Under the pieces are notes generated by a model. It was not told the DNA's origin. It saw only the letters and a list, made by a program, of their open reading frames with translations, and did not search any database. A program made the translations under genes and the position numbers. A stretch of DNA of 64,000 bases from Blastocatellia bacterium. Lineage in GTDB: Bacteria > Acidobacteriota > Blastocatellia > UBA7656 > JADIYM01. Below, one piece after another: positions 45,495-54,757 of this stretch. The stretch is taken from positions 1-64,000 of the forward strand of contig JADIYM010000017.1 of NCBI GenBank assembly GCA_016705245.1. The letters are read 5' to 3'. Numbering within the stretch: position 1 is the stretch's first letter; every line of letters starts with the position of its first letter.

Positions 45495-46864
45495 TTGGCA
45501 CCTCCCTCGGCGCCGGCGGCGCGCATCGACTCGGGCAGCATGTAGATGACCGAGCGGTTCTCCTTCGACAGGTACTTCTTCGCCACGCGCTGGATGTCGG
45601 CGGCGGTGACGGCCTGAAGTCGCGTGATCTCTTCGTTGACGAGCTCGGGATTGCCTAGCACGGTTGCTGCAAAGCCGAGCGCGTCGGCGCGCTGCTGAAC
45701 CGTCTGCTGACCGACCGTCGCCTCGGCGATGAGCTGCGTCTTGGCCTTCTCGAGCTCGGCGTCGGTGACGAGCTCGTTCTTCAGGCGCTCGATCTCGGCT
45801 GCGAGCTCGGATTCACCGTCCTCCGGCTTCTGGCCGGCATTGAGGATCGCGAAGAAGAAGAAGAGTCCCGAATCTTCGAGGAATGCACCGCTTCCCGCAG
45901 CCTGCAGCGCGATCTGCTTCTCGTAGACCATTCGACGGTAGAGTCGCGACGACTGACCCGACGAAAGAATGCGCGACGCCGCTTCGATGGCGAAGCTGTC
46001 CGGCGTCCCGGCGCCCGGGATGTGGTAGGCGAGGATGACCGCCGGGAGCGGAGTCTTGGAGTCGTAGTTCGTCACGCGCCGTTCGGCTGCCTGCGCCGGC
46101 TCTGGCTTCGCAGGTCGCGGGATTGCGCCGGTTCCGCGCTTGACGGGGCCGAAGTGCTTCGTGACGGCCTTCTTGAGCTCAGCGGCCTTGAAGTCGCCGA
46201 CGACGACGAGCGTCGCATTGTTCGGCTTGTAGTAGGTCTCGTGGAACGCCATCACGTCGGCGAGCGTCGCCGCGTCGAGATCCGCCTTGGATCCGATAGG
46301 CAGCCACTTGTAGCTGTGCGTCGTGAAGGCGGTCTCGAATACGATCTGCGCGAGCTTTCCGAACTGCGGATTTTCGATTCGCTGCCGAAGCTCTTCGATG
46401 ACGACGTCGCGCTCGCTCTTGAGGTTGGCGTCGTCGACGATCAGCGACGACATCCGTTCGGCTTCCAGCCAGAGCGTCTGGTCGAGGGCGTTCGACGGCA
46501 CCGTCTGCCAGTAGAACGTATAGTCGAAGTTCGTTCCGGCGTTGATGACGCCGCCGACATCGCTGATGCGCTGGGCGTGCTCCTGGGGAGCGAGGTTCTT
46601 CGATCCCTTGAACATCAGGTGCTCGAAGAGGTGCGCGAATCCGGTGCGTCCGACCTGCTCTTCCTTCGATCCGACCTTGTACCAGACCTGGACGTTGACG
46701 ATTGGTGCCGAGCTGTCCTCGATGGCGACGACCTTCAGGCCGTTCGGCAGCGAGAATTGAATGATTTCGAGCTTCGGCGGGCGAATCGACTGCGCCGAAA
46801 CGGGCGGGACCGTTCCGGCGAGGATCGCGGCCAACGAGAGGCCGGCGAGATATTTGTGCAGCAT
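45491..46864 (-). CDS. M16 zinc peptidase (catalytic subunit)
   Basis: 457 residues; signal peptide AGLSLAAILAGTVPPVSA. The catalytic motif HLFEH (78-82) is intact in TGFAHLFEHLMFKGSKNLAP, with the expected downstream Glu in IEELRQRIENP. The second half has AYHIPGAGTPDSFAIEAASR. It should act as the active partner of the downstream Zn-less subunit, degrading peptides in the periplasm or envelope. The ATG at 46864 has GGAGG about 6 bases upstream. Confidence 0.88.
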   Translation of the reverse strand: MLHKYLAGLSLAAILAGTVPPVSAQSIRPPKLEIIQFSLPNGLKVVAIEDSSAPIVNVQVWYKVGSKEEQVGRTGFAHLFEHLMFKGSKNLAPQEHAQRISDVGGVINAGTNFDYTFYWQTVPSNALDQTLWLEAERMSSLIVDDANLKSERDVVIEELRQRIENPQFGKLAQIVFETAFTTHSYKWLPIGSKADLDAATLADVMAFHETYYKPNNATLVVVGDFKAAELKKAVTKHFGPVKRGTGAIPRPAKPEPAQAAERRVTNYDSKTPLPAVILAYHIPGAGTPDSFAIEAASRILSSGQSSRLYRRMVYEKQIALQAAGSGAFLEDSGLFFFFAILNAGQKPEDGESELAAEIERLKNELVTDAELEKAKTQLIAEATVGQQTVQQRADALGFAATVLGNPELVNEEITRLQAVTAADIQRVAKKYLSKENRSVIYMLPESMRAAGAEGGAK

Positions 46865-46885
46865 GATCGGAAACCTCCGGGTGAA

Positions 46886-47626
46886 CTAGAAACGCAACTT
46901 CGGACCCTTGCCGTAGGACCGGCGGCCAAACAGCGAGCGTGGCCGGTCCGAGCCCAGGAGCATCCGTAGTCCGGATGTCACGAGCGACAGGAGCAGAAGC
47001 GAGAATCCTACTACGAGACCGATGTTGACGGGTTTCCACGGCGTGTACTGCATGTAGTGGATGCGGTACGTCCAGTCGATCCAGTCGTTGAGCATCGCCG
47101 TGTGGGCGATCTCGGCCGTGACGGAATTCACGGTGATGGTGTGTCCGCTGTCGAGGGTGAGTTCCCATGCCGGCGTTTCGGCTCCAAGCGTGGCGGATGG
47201 CGTCGAAACCTGACGCGTCGCCGTCACGGTGCCGTACCTGCCAGCGTTCGGAGAACTCTGGAGGGCGGTCCGCAGGACGGCGGTCGCTCCGGCCGCGTCG
47301 AGCGGAGCCACCGGAGCTCCGGTCGTGGCGTTTGCGAGCACAAACTGCGGAGCTGCCTCGGTTCCACTTCCCAGTACGTAGAGTGCTCCGCGATGGTCGT
47401 TGAGCATCTCGACCCGGTGGATGGCCGTGGGGTCGAGCTCGCAAGCGCGGGCGGCATCGGCGGGACTGACCCACGTTCCGGGTGACACCGGGGCGGCCAC
47501 GAGCGGTTTCAGCGGCTCGTAGGCCTCGTCGTACCGGTATTTATAGTTGAACAGGAACCCGGTCAGGGTCCACAGCACGAGCTGAAGCGCGAGGATCGCG
47601 CCGGCGATCTTGTGAAATGTTCGCAC
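46886..47626 (-). CDS. PepSY-associated membrane protein
   Basis: 246 residues. An N-terminal helix FHKIAGAILALQLVLWTLTG, PepSY-like domains in the middle (TWVSPADAARACELDPTAIH), and a C-terminal segment DWTYRIHYMQYTPWKPVNIG leading to a final helix. This is the PepSY_TM arrangement found with redox and iron-transport proteins or protease inhibitors. It is transcribed with the M16 pair (21 bases upstream). Confidence 0.8.
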   Translation of the reverse strand: MRTFHKIAGAILALQLVLWTLTGFLFNYKYRYDEAYEPLKPLVAAPVSPGTWVSPADAARACELDPTAIHRVEMLNDHRGALYVLGSGTEAAPQFVLANATTGAPVAPLDAAGATAVLRTALQSSPNAGRYGTVTATRQVSTPSATLGAETPAWELTLDSGHTITVNSVTAEIAHTAMLNDWIDWTYRIHYMQYTPWKPVNIGLVVGFSLLLLSLVTSGLRMLLGSDRPRSLFGRRSYGKGPKLRF

Positions 47627-47638
47627 GATGCGGAGGTC

Positions 47639-48121
47639 CTACTGGCGGGGCTCGTAATCGACTACGGCGTCCTCGAACCAGGTGCCGCCTTCATCGGGGT
47701 AGAAGATTCGGGCGCGGTAGCCGTTGCCGGTCTGCAGAAGCGAAAGGCGCGCGCCGAATTCTTCAGGCTCGCAGAGTATGGAATCGACGTTGACCTCGAC
47801 GCGGTAATGAACGGCGAGACCTCCGGGCATGTAGACGATGGCGTAGAACTCGGACGGCCCGTTTTCGGGCGCGGCGCCGAAGATCGTCAGGTCTTCGTGC
47901 TCGAGCACGCCAGAGGGCGTGTAGATGCGCTCGCGCGACTCGAGGAAGCTGCCGTCGAACAGATACCGGGTCTCGACGTGGCAGACGCGCGCTTCGCCGC
48001 CGTGTGTACCGTGGCCGAGCCACGAGCCGACGAGCCACTCGAACTGCACCATGGCGGTACGGCACTGCTCGGCGCGTTGTGCGAACGCCTCGGCGTCGAG
48101 GGCTTCGTCGTGGTCGTTCAT
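47639..48121 (-). CDS. FABP/THAP4-like heme-binding beta-barrel domain protein (weak)
   Basis: 160 residues. FEWLVGSWLGHGTHGGEARV and RVCHVETRYLFDGSFLESRE give the start of a nitrobindin/THAP4-like or DUF1579-like barrel. No proximal His in the usual GxxH position was confirmed. The ATG at 48121 is preferred over the longer frame from 48229 because the latter reads through a hairpin. It lies 12 bases from the PepSY gene and is transcribed first. Confidence 0.6.
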   Translation of the reverse strand: MNDHDEALDAEAFAQRAEQCRTAMVQFEWLVGSWLGHGTHGGEARVCHVETRYLFDGSFLESRERIYTPSGVLEHEDLTIFGAAPENGPSEFYAIVYMPGGLAVHYRVEVNVDSILCEPEEFGARLSLLQTGNGYRARIFYPDEGGTWFEDAVVDYEPRQ

Positions 48122-48163
48122 CTCGTGCACCCTAGCACGCGAAGTGTGCGCGCCGCCAGAATT

Positions 48164-48255
48164 CAGAACCGCGCGCGAAGCAAGCGGCCGTGCTGATTGA
48201 TCCGATCGACCAAGCCCTATCGCACGCACGGCCGCTTGCTGCGCGCGCGGTTCTG
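48164..48255. repeat. Hairpin family E (REP-like)
   Basis: CAGAACCGCGCGCGAAGCAA and GCGGCCGTGC, with complement at 48226-48255, around a loop of about 32 bases. The words are close to the REP units near the RAYT gene at 61.3-62.2 kb. It lies between divergent genes. Confidence 0.7.
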
Positions 48256-48314
48256 GTTAGCCCAGGGCACGCGGATGCCTGTGGTACACTGTCGCGTTCC
48301 TTCGACAATCCGAG

Positions 48315-48584
48315 GTGCACGCGGTGGAAATCAAGGTACAGGATACGGCCGGGCACGGACCCGTGTACGAGCAGATTCGATCCCAGATTGCTGCGATGAT
48401 CGAGTCCGGCGAGTTGGCGAAGGGCGCCGAGGTCCCCAAGCCTCACGTCATCGCGTCGCAATGCGGCGTCGATCGGGGCGAGGTGCAGCGCGCGTACTTC
48501 GAGCTCGAGCAGGCGGGGCTGATAGCGTCGAAGAAGTCCAAGAACTTCCTCGGTGAATCATCGCTGACGTTCCGGGTGGCGTAA
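48315..48584 (+). CDS. GntR-family winged-helix DNA-binding protein (HTH only)
   Basis: 89 residues, a winged-helix without an effector domain. GPVYEQIRSQIAAMIESGEL, AKGAEVPKPHVIASQCGVDR and VQRAYFELEQAGLIASK match the GntR N-terminal DNA-binding core, with S/P...L in the recognition helix altered (KPHVIAS). The GTG at 48315 is chosen; no strong ribosome site is seen. Such short GntR proteins act as local repressors or YtrA-like regulators. The target is unknown. Confidence 0.68.
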   Translation: MHAVEIKVQDTAGHGPVYEQIRSQIAAMIESGELAKGAEVPKPHVIASQCGVDRGEVQRAYFELEQAGLIASKKSKNFLGESSLTFRVA

Positions 48585-48591
48585 AAGCTCT

Positions 48592-48679
48592 CGGTGTCTC
48601 CGTGCCTCTGTGTGCGAAGCCCTGCTTCTGCGTGAAGAGCTACGCACGCAGAGACATTGAGACACAAAGTCACGGAGAC
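48592..48679. repeat. Hairpin family C, copy C5
   Basis: TCTCCGTGCCTCTGTGTGCG pairs with the complement beginning GCTACGCACGCAGAGACA. It lies 8 bases after the GntR stop. Confidence 0.7.
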
Positions 48680-48720
48680 TAACTTGATCTTTTAGCTCGT
48701 TGTGGCTACAAGGGTCTTGC

Positions 48721-49761
48721 ATGCTTCTCGAAATGCTCAATGTTAGCGATGACGGCGACCTGGCTCGCCTTCTCGGCGCCGTCGCTCGAGCTGAGCGCGA
48801 GTTCGCGGTGGTCCTCGACGGCGCGTTTGGCTCCATTATGGCCTCCGAGGTTCTTCACAGGTCCATCGCAGCATCGGTGCGCTTCGCGGGAATTGAGGTA
48901 GTGTCGACAGAGGTCGGCCCCATCCTCGCGGGTGACTCGGCCAACATCGATCCAATCGCAGCCGCCGCTGTCCGAGGAGTCGCCGACGCGCTCCACGCCG
49001 TCCTCGACCGTCCCGATGAGCTTCCCCTTTCGGAAAGCCAACTAAAGTACCTGCAGAGCTTGCTGTTGCGCCACGAGCCCGCCGCCGCTGCGTTCCGGCG
49101 ACAGTACCGACGCGAGGGCGCCGACGCCGAGTCCATTCCCGCCGATGTAGCGCGACTCGTTGCCTGGACGAAATCGAACCTCGAACTCGCCGCGGAATCC
49201 CCGGAACGGCTGCCTCCAATGCTCGTGATCGCCGCGTTTGCCTGGCGACTCGTCGACATTCGACCGTTCGCCGTCGGAACGGGCCGGCTCGCCAGAGTGG
49301 TCGTCGCACAACTTATGGTTCGATATGGATATCACTTTGGATTCGTCGAATCGGTCGATGAGGCCCTCGAGACCAGATCCAGCGGGTTCGCGTCGGCGCG
49401 CGAAGCGAGAGACTCCATCGGATGGGTCGCGGTTTTCCTGGATGCCGTTGCGACCTGCGCGGCGACGGTGGCACGATCCTCTGCCCGAAAAGCGCCTGCG
49501 ATTGCTCAGTCCACCGATTCAGGGTCTCTAACGGACGTGTCTGTTCCGGTCCTGCCCTCGCCGAGGCAAACGCGCGTCCTTACCGCCATGCACGAGTTCG
49601 GAGCGGCGAAGATCGGCGATCTGCTGCCGGTTCTCGGCATTCCGCGGGCGACGCTCAAGAAAGATCTCCGCACGCTGGTGGAGGGACGCCGACTTTCGTC
49701 GACAGGTGTTCGCAAGGGCACGGTCTACCGTGTCTTGCCCGAGGCTCCGGCGGCTGATTAA
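48721..49761 (+). CDS. Degenerate Fic-domain protein with C-terminal winged helix
   Basis: 346 residues. The Fic core is recognisable at 180-192: DIRPFAVGTGRLAR aligns with HPFxDGNGRxxR, but the catalytic His is Arg181, the Asp is Val185, and Asn is Thr187. AMP transfer is therefore unlikely. The flanking helices (LVIAAFAWRLVDI, ARVVVAQLMVRYGYHF) fit the fold. A winged-helix follows at about 285-345 (VLTAMHEFGAAKIGDLLPVL, LKKDLRTLVEGRRLSS), as in Fic transcription-like proteins. The ATG at 48721 has an AAGGG site. Adenylylation is probably lost. Confidence 0.68.
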   Translation: MLLEMLNVSDDGDLARLLGAVARAEREFAVVLDGAFGSIMASEVLHRSIAASVRFAGIEVVSTEVGPILAGDSANIDPIAAAAVRGVADALHAVLDRPDELPLSESQLKYLQSLLLRHEPAAAAFRRQYRREGADAESIPADVARLVAWTKSNLELAAESPERLPPMLVIAAFAWRLVDIRPFAVGTGRLARVVVAQLMVRYGYHFGFVESVDEALETRSSGFASAREARDSIGWVAVFLDAVATCAATVARSSARKAPAIAQSTDSGSLTDVSVPVLPSPRQTRVLTAMHEFGAAKIGDLLPVLGIPRATLKKDLRTLVEGRRLSSTGVRKGTVYRVLPEAPAAD

Positions 49762-49772
49762 ATGGCGGCCCA

Positions 49773-49946
49773 ATGGTTCCATGCATCAAGTGCGGGCGTG
49801 AAGACGAGACGGTCTTCCGGATTCTCCGCTGTCCGGCGTGCCTCAAGTACATCTGCGAGTCGTGCGCAATCCGACACAACGGCCGCTACTTCTGCTCGCA
49901 TGAGTGCTCGGTAACCTTCTATTGGGACTACGGTGACGATGAGTGA
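49773..49946 (+). CDS. Small zinc-ribbon/treble-clef protein coupled to hemB
   Basis: A 57-residue frame: MVPCIKCGREDETVFRILRC, then CPACLKYICESCAIRHNGRY, then FCSHECSVTFYWDYGDDE. It has four Cys pairs of CxxC type (CIKC, CPAC, CESC, CSHEC), typical of two bound zincs. Its stop overlaps the hemB start region by 8 bases (ATG at 49939, TGA at 49944-49946), so translation is coupled. No family is assigned. It may be a heme-pathway chaperone or simply an orphan zinc protein. Confidence 0.6.
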   Translation: MVPCIKCGREDETVFRILRCPACLKYICESCAIRHNGRYFCSHECSVTFYWDYGDDE

Positions 49947-50922
49947 CCCCGTGAAGAACTGGCTTGTTGACCGACCCCGCCGACTGCGGCGCACCGACAC
50001 CCTGCGCGCGATGGTGCGCGAGACGCGCATCGACGCCGCGCAGCTCGTCCAGCCCTACTTCGTCGTGCCCGGCGAAGGCGTCCGGCGAGAGATCGGGTCG
50101 ATGCCCGGCCAGTTCCAGCTCTCGATCGACGAGCTCGTCGAGGAGGCACGGCGCGCCGAGGCAGCCGGTGTTCGGTCCGTCATACTCTTTGGACTGCCGG
50201 AAACGAAGGACCCGCTGGGCACCGGCGCGCACGTGGCTGACGGGATCGTCCAGAAGGCACTCTCGGCGCTGCGGCGCGAGGTCCCGGGCCTTTTGCGGAT
50301 CGCCGACACGTGCCTCTGCGAATACACCGATCACGGTCACTGCGGGCCCATGCTCGACGGCGAGGTAGACAACGACGCGACTCTCGGCATCCTCGCCCGC
50401 ACGGCAGTCGCCCAGGTCGAAGCCGGCGCCGACATGGTCGCGCCATCCGGAATGATGGACGGCATGGTCGGCGCGATCCGCGGCGGCCTCGACGATGCCG
50501 GCTTCACCGGCGTTCCGATCATGTCTTACGCGGTGAAATACGCGTCGGCCTTCTACGGGCCCTTTCGCGAAGCCGCCGACAGCGCGCCGCAGTTCGGCGA
50601 TCGCCGCGGCTACCAGATGGATCCGGCAAATGTCCGCGAGGGCCTTCGCGAGGCCGAGCTCGACGTAGGCGAAGGCGCCGACATCCTGATGGTCAAGCCC
50701 GCGTTGCCCTATCTCGACGTCATCCGCGCCGTTCGCGAGCGCTTCGATCTGCCGGTGGCCGCGTACCACGTCAGTGGCGAATACGCGATGATCAAGGCGG
50801 CTGCGGCCAAGGGCTGGATCGACGAGCAACGCATCGTCGACGAGTCGCTGACCTCGATCGCTCGAGCCGGCGCGAGCATCATCATCACCTATTACGCGAC
50901 CGAGGTTGCCGGGCGGCTGTAG
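49939..50922 (+). CDS. hemB: Delta-aminolevulinic acid dehydratase (porphobilinogen synthase)
   Basis: 327 residues. It condenses two 5-aminolevulinate molecules into porphobilinogen in tetrapyrrole synthesis. Seen: the zinc site ADTCLCEYTDHGHCG (Cys-x-Cys...Cys, residues about 119-133), the Schiff-base lysines in SYAVKYASAFYGPFREA and MVKPALPYLD, and the C-terminal AGASIIITYYA. The ATG at 49939 overlaps the small zinc-ribbon gene. It is of the Cys-rich Zn type rather than the Asp-rich Mg-only type. Confidence 0.95.
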   Translation: MSDPVKNWLVDRPRRLRRTDTLRAMVRETRIDAAQLVQPYFVVPGEGVRREIGSMPGQFQLSIDELVEEARRAEAAGVRSVILFGLPETKDPLGTGAHVADGIVQKALSALRREVPGLLRIADTCLCEYTDHGHCGPMLDGEVDNDATLGILARTAVAQVEAGADMVAPSGMMDGMVGAIRGGLDDAGFTGVPIMSYAVKYASAFYGPFREAADSAPQFGDRRGYQMDPANVREGLREAELDVGEGADILMVKPALPYLDVIRAVRERFDLPVAAYHVSGEYAMIKAAAAKGWIDEQRIVDESLTSIARAGASIIITYYATEVAGRL

Positions 50923-50988
50923 TCCGAGCTCGCGCCTGCGTTCCGCCCGTCCTACCGGCGCACACTTCACACCCACACGATCCTGGCC

Positions 50989-51990
50989 ATGACCGACACG
51001 ACGAAACGACTCCGCATTCTCTCGGGCGTACAGCCCTCGGGAACGCTCCACATCGGCAACTACTTTGGCGCGATTCGGCAGCATATCGCGCTGCAGGACG
51101 AAGGCGACGCGTTTTACTTCCTTGCGAACTACCACGCGCTGACAACGGTCAACGACGCCGCGACGCTGCGGCAATTGACGCTCGACGCCGCGCTCGACTA
51201 CCTCGCTCTCGGCCTCGATCCGCGGAAGGCGACGTTTTTCCGCCAGTCGGACGTGCCGGAGGTCTGCGAGCTTACCTGGCTGCTCTCGACCGTGACGGGG
51301 ATGGGACTGCTCGAGCGTGCGGTCTCGTACAAGGACAAGATTGCCCGCGGAATCCAGCCGCGCGTCGGGCTCTTCACCTACCCGGTTCTGATGGCCGCCG
51401 ACATTCTCATCTACGACGCCGACATCGTGCCGGTGGGCGCCGACCAGGTTCAGCACATCGAGATGACGCGCGACATGGCCGGCTACTTCAACTCGATCTA
51501 TGGTGAGACGTTCCATTTGCCGGAGCCGCGCCTCGAGGAGGCGACAGCGAAAGTCCCCGGCACCGACGGCCAGAAGATGTCTAAGTCCTACGGCAACACG
51601 ATCGGCATCTTCGACGAGGGCAAGGCGCTCAAGACCCGGGTCATGGGAATCGTGACCGACTCGACACCGGTCGAGGACCCGAAGGACCCGGAAGCAAGCA
51701 CGATCTGGCAGCTGTACCGTCTCGTGGGGACTTCGGACGAAGTAGCCGCGATGGCCGAGCAATTCCGGGCTGGCGGATATGGCTACGGTATGGCCAAGAA
51801 GTCGCTTCTCGAGGCGATCGATCGGACGTTTGCGCTGTTCCGAGAAAGGCGCAAGGAGCTCGCCGCGCATCCGGATGACGTCGAGCAGATCCTGCTCGAG
51901 GGAGCGAAGAAAGCCCGGGAGCACGCGCGAGGCGTACTCGATCGGGCCAGATGGGCTTGCGGCATTGCGTCAACAAATGAACGCAGATGA
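50989..51990 (+). CDS. trpS: Tryptophanyl-tRNA synthetase
   Basis: 333 residues, family length. It charges tRNA-Trp. Class I signatures: the HIGH-equivalent GTLHIGNYFGAI (about 19-30) and KMSKS in DGQKMSKSYGNTIGIF (about 190). The start is the ATG at 50989, 66 bases after hemB. The stop overlaps the DUF362 start as ATGA, so the two are translated together. Confidence 0.94.
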   Translation: MTDTTKRLRILSGVQPSGTLHIGNYFGAIRQHIALQDEGDAFYFLANYHALTTVNDAATLRQLTLDAALDYLALGLDPRKATFFRQSDVPEVCELTWLLSTVTGMGLLERAVSYKDKIARGIQPRVGLFTYPVLMAADILIYDADIVPVGADQVQHIEMTRDMAGYFNSIYGETFHLPEPRLEEATAKVPGTDGQKMSKSYGNTIGIFDEGKALKTRVMGIVTDSTPVEDPKDPEASTIWQLYRLVGTSDEVAAMAEQFRAGGYGYGMAKKSLLEAIDRTFALFRERRKELAAHPDDVEQILLEGAKKAREHARGVLDRARWACGIASTNERR

Positions 51991-52892
51991 ACACGGCTTC
52001 CAAACCGCGGGTTGCACTGTGTGGCCATAACGAGCCATACGAGCTGGTGCGGCGGGCGCTGGAGCTGGAGGGTTCGTTTGCGGGGCTGGCGGCGAACGCG
52101 GCCAGGGTGTTCATCAAGCCGAATGTGACGTACCCGATGCCGAGCGGGACCGGCGCCGTGACGGACTCGCGGGTGCTCGGGGCGCTGCTCGAGGCGTTGA
52201 GGGATGCCGGGGCGGGACGAATCATCGTCGGCGACGGGCCTGGGAAGAGCCTGGCGCACGATGGCTTCGAAGTCGCCGGTTACCTGCCGTTCGGGAGGAA
52301 ATACGACGTGACGTTCGTCGACCTGAACCGAGCGCGGACGCGCACGGTCACGGTGGAGCGGCCGAGGGCGATCGCCGAGCTCGAGATCCCCGAGGTCGTC
52401 CTCGAAGCCGACCTGTTCATCACGGTAAGCCCGCTCAAGACACACTCCGACGGCCTGCTGACGCTCAACGCGAAGAACCTGTTCGGCATTCCGCCGACGC
52501 GCTTTTACGGTTCGCCGAGGGCGATCCTGCACCTGAAAGGCGTCGACGAGGTCGTTCACGACATCTGCCGGGCGGCGCCGCCGCATTACGCGATTGCCGA
52601 CGCGACGACCGTCATGGAGTTGGGCGTGGCGAGGGGGAAGGCCGTGGCAATCGGGGCGATCGTCGCCGGCGCGAATCTGGTTGCGACGGATGCCGTATCT
52701 GCGCGGCTGATCGGTCGCGATCCGCGGGAATGTCCCTACCTTATATATATGCACGAAGACGGTCTCGGCCCGCTCGACTTCAATGAGATCGACCTCGTGG
52801 GTGATCCGCTCGACGGCCTGGCCCAGCGGCTCGACCTCACGAGCGACAAGACGCCCCGCGATTGGGCAATCGGGGACGAAAGCCCCTGGTAA
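51987..52892 (+). CDS. DUF362 protein
   Basis: 301 residues. FIKPNVTYPMPSGTGAVTDS and LFITVSPLKTHSDGLLTLNA with KNLFGIPP are the DUF362 hallmarks; FNEIDLVGDPL follows near the C-terminus. Some relatives carry an Fe-S ferredoxin end, which is absent here. The function is unknown; relatives occur in radical or redox clusters and sulfur metabolism. The ATG overlaps trpS. Confidence 0.85.
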   Translation: MNTASKPRVALCGHNEPYELVRRALELEGSFAGLAANAARVFIKPNVTYPMPSGTGAVTDSRVLGALLEALRDAGAGRIIVGDGPGKSLAHDGFEVAGYLPFGRKYDVTFVDLNRARTRTVTVERPRAIAELEIPEVVLEADLFITVSPLKTHSDGLLTLNAKNLFGIPPTRFYGSPRAILHLKGVDEVVHDICRAAPPHYAIADATTVMELGVARGKAVAIGAIVAGANLVATDAVSARLIGRDPRECPYLIYMHEDGLGPLDFNEIDLVGDPLDGLAQRLDLTSDKTPRDWAIGDESPW

Positions 52893-52914
52893 GCCACAAG
52901 TAGCCATATCTGCA

Positions 52915-53040
52915 GAGGTGAGTGGACAGGATGACAGGATTCGGGGAGGATTCGGTCGAAGGAATCGAGGGTAGTTTGCGCTGAACCCTGATTCATTCCT
53001 GTAATCCTCCCCAAATCCTGTCATCCTGTCCACTCACCTC
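52915..53040. repeat. Hairpin family D
   Basis: GAGGTGAGTGGACAGGATGA and GGATTCGGGGAGGATT pair with AATCCTCCCCAAATCC and TCATCCTGTCCACTCACCTC around a loop of about 55 bases. A single copy is seen in the window. Confidence 0.72.
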
Positions 53041-53144
53041 CACTCACCCCTCCTGTATCATCGGAACGCAGGCCGCCCTCATGCGTTGACGGACAGTCTT
53101 CAGCCCCAACAGTTCTTCGCCCGCTTCTGCCAAGGAGGTTCCCA

Positions 53145-54741
53145 ATGCGGAATTCCATCGTTCACCCACGTTCCCTTGCGATTTCGGCCCTCGTCGCGCT
53201 CGTGGCAACCCAATCAGTCTTCGCGCAGTCACCCACCGCACCGCGCGAAACCCGGAAGTCCCGGCCCGCCACGACGACTGCCGTCACCCCGGGATCGTTC
53301 CCGGCGCCTGCCCCCGCACCCAACGCCAACAAGCTCAACGACTACGATCCCGCGCGGATGATGGCCGGCCACGTGCTGCGCCGCGTCGGATTCGGTCCGA
53401 GCCCGAAGGACATGGAGACGGTTCTGCGCGTCGGCGTGAACGGCTATATCGAGCAGCAGCTGAATCCGTCGCAGATCGACGACAGCGCGCTAGACGCGAT
53501 CCTGCCGGCCGAGCCCAAGAACCAGTTCAACACCTACACGCGCTGGCGCCGGTGGTACCTCCGCATGGTCGCGTCGAAGCGGCAGTTGCAGGAGAAGATG
53601 ACGCTCATCTGGCATGAGCACTTCGCGACGTCGATCAACAAGGTCGGCTACGCCGAGTTCATGTCCGACCAGGAAGAGCTCTTCCGGCGCAACGCCCTTG
53701 GCAGCTTCCGGCAGATGCTCATCGACATCACGAAAGACCGCGCGATGGTCATCTGGCTCGACAACAACTACAACGACGGCAACGCGACCGACGACGAGGG
53801 CAACCCGGTTCCACCGAACGAGAACTACGCCCGCGAACTGCTACAGCTCTTCTCGATGGGACCCGAAAAGATGAACCCGAACGGCTCGTTCGTCATCGGC
53901 GGTGACGGCGGCCAGTCGTGAATTACACCGAGACGGACGTCCGCGAGACCGCCCGCGCGCTCACCGGCTTCTACGTCGACTACAAGAAAAACAAGAAGAC
54001 CGAGTTCGAGCCGTACGCCCACGATTCTCGCAACAAGACCATCCTCGGCCGCACGGTCGTCGGCCGGTCTGGCGCCGACGGCGCCCGCGAGGTCGAAGAC
54101 GTCGTCGATATCCTCATGGATCACCCGTCGACCGCGCCGTTCATCTCGAAGATGCTCATCGGCAAGCTCGCCTCCGAAACGCCGACGCCGGCCTACGTCC
54201 AGCGCGTCTCGACCGTCTTCGCCAACACGGACGGCGACCTGAAGGCCACGGTCCGCGCGATCCTCACCGATCCCGAATTCACGAGCGACGAGGTCGTCCG
54301 CTCGCAGTTCAAGACGCCGATCGAGCATTTCGTCGGCCTTTTCCGCGCTTTCGAAGCGAAGACGAAGGGTTATTCGCTCGTCGACTGGACCTACGAGACG
54401 CGCCACCTCATTTACGCTCCGCCGTCGGTGTTCTCGTTCTACCGGCCGGGATCGAAGGAACGCTCGTCAACACGGCGCTCGTGACGATCCGCGACTCGGA
54501 AGCCGACGATTTCGTTTCGGGCTACGACGCCTCGATCAACGTGCCGAAGATCATCCGCAAGAAGCGGCTGACGACGCCCGAGCTCGCCGTCGACTACCTG
54601 TCGGACGCACTGCTCGCGGGACCTCTTCAGGAAGAGGTTCGCTCGCGGATCATCGACTACATGGACGGACGCGTGGACGAAGAGAAGTTCCGCGGCGCCA
54701 TGTGGCTCGTCATCGTGTCGCCCGATTTCCAGCGCAACTGA
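53145..54741 (+). pseudogene. DUF1800 protein with two single-base frameshifts
   Basis: The reconstructed protein of about 530 residues has signal peptide SALVALVATQSVFAQ, then HVLRRVGFGPSPKDMETVLR, MTLIWHEHFATSINKVGY, NENYARELLQLFSMG, and FVGLFRAFEAKTKGYSLVDW. The stop at 53921 is bypassed by adding one C at GGCCAGTCG (giving VVNYTETDV), and a second shift near 54455 is repaired by one G (giving GTLVNTALVTIRDSEADDF). Both lie in short homopolymers, so a consensus error is likely and the gene is probably intact. It is paired with DUF1501 17 bases downstream, as is usual. The function is unknown. Confidence 0.75.
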
Positions 54742-54757
54742 GGAGGCTTCGAAGACA

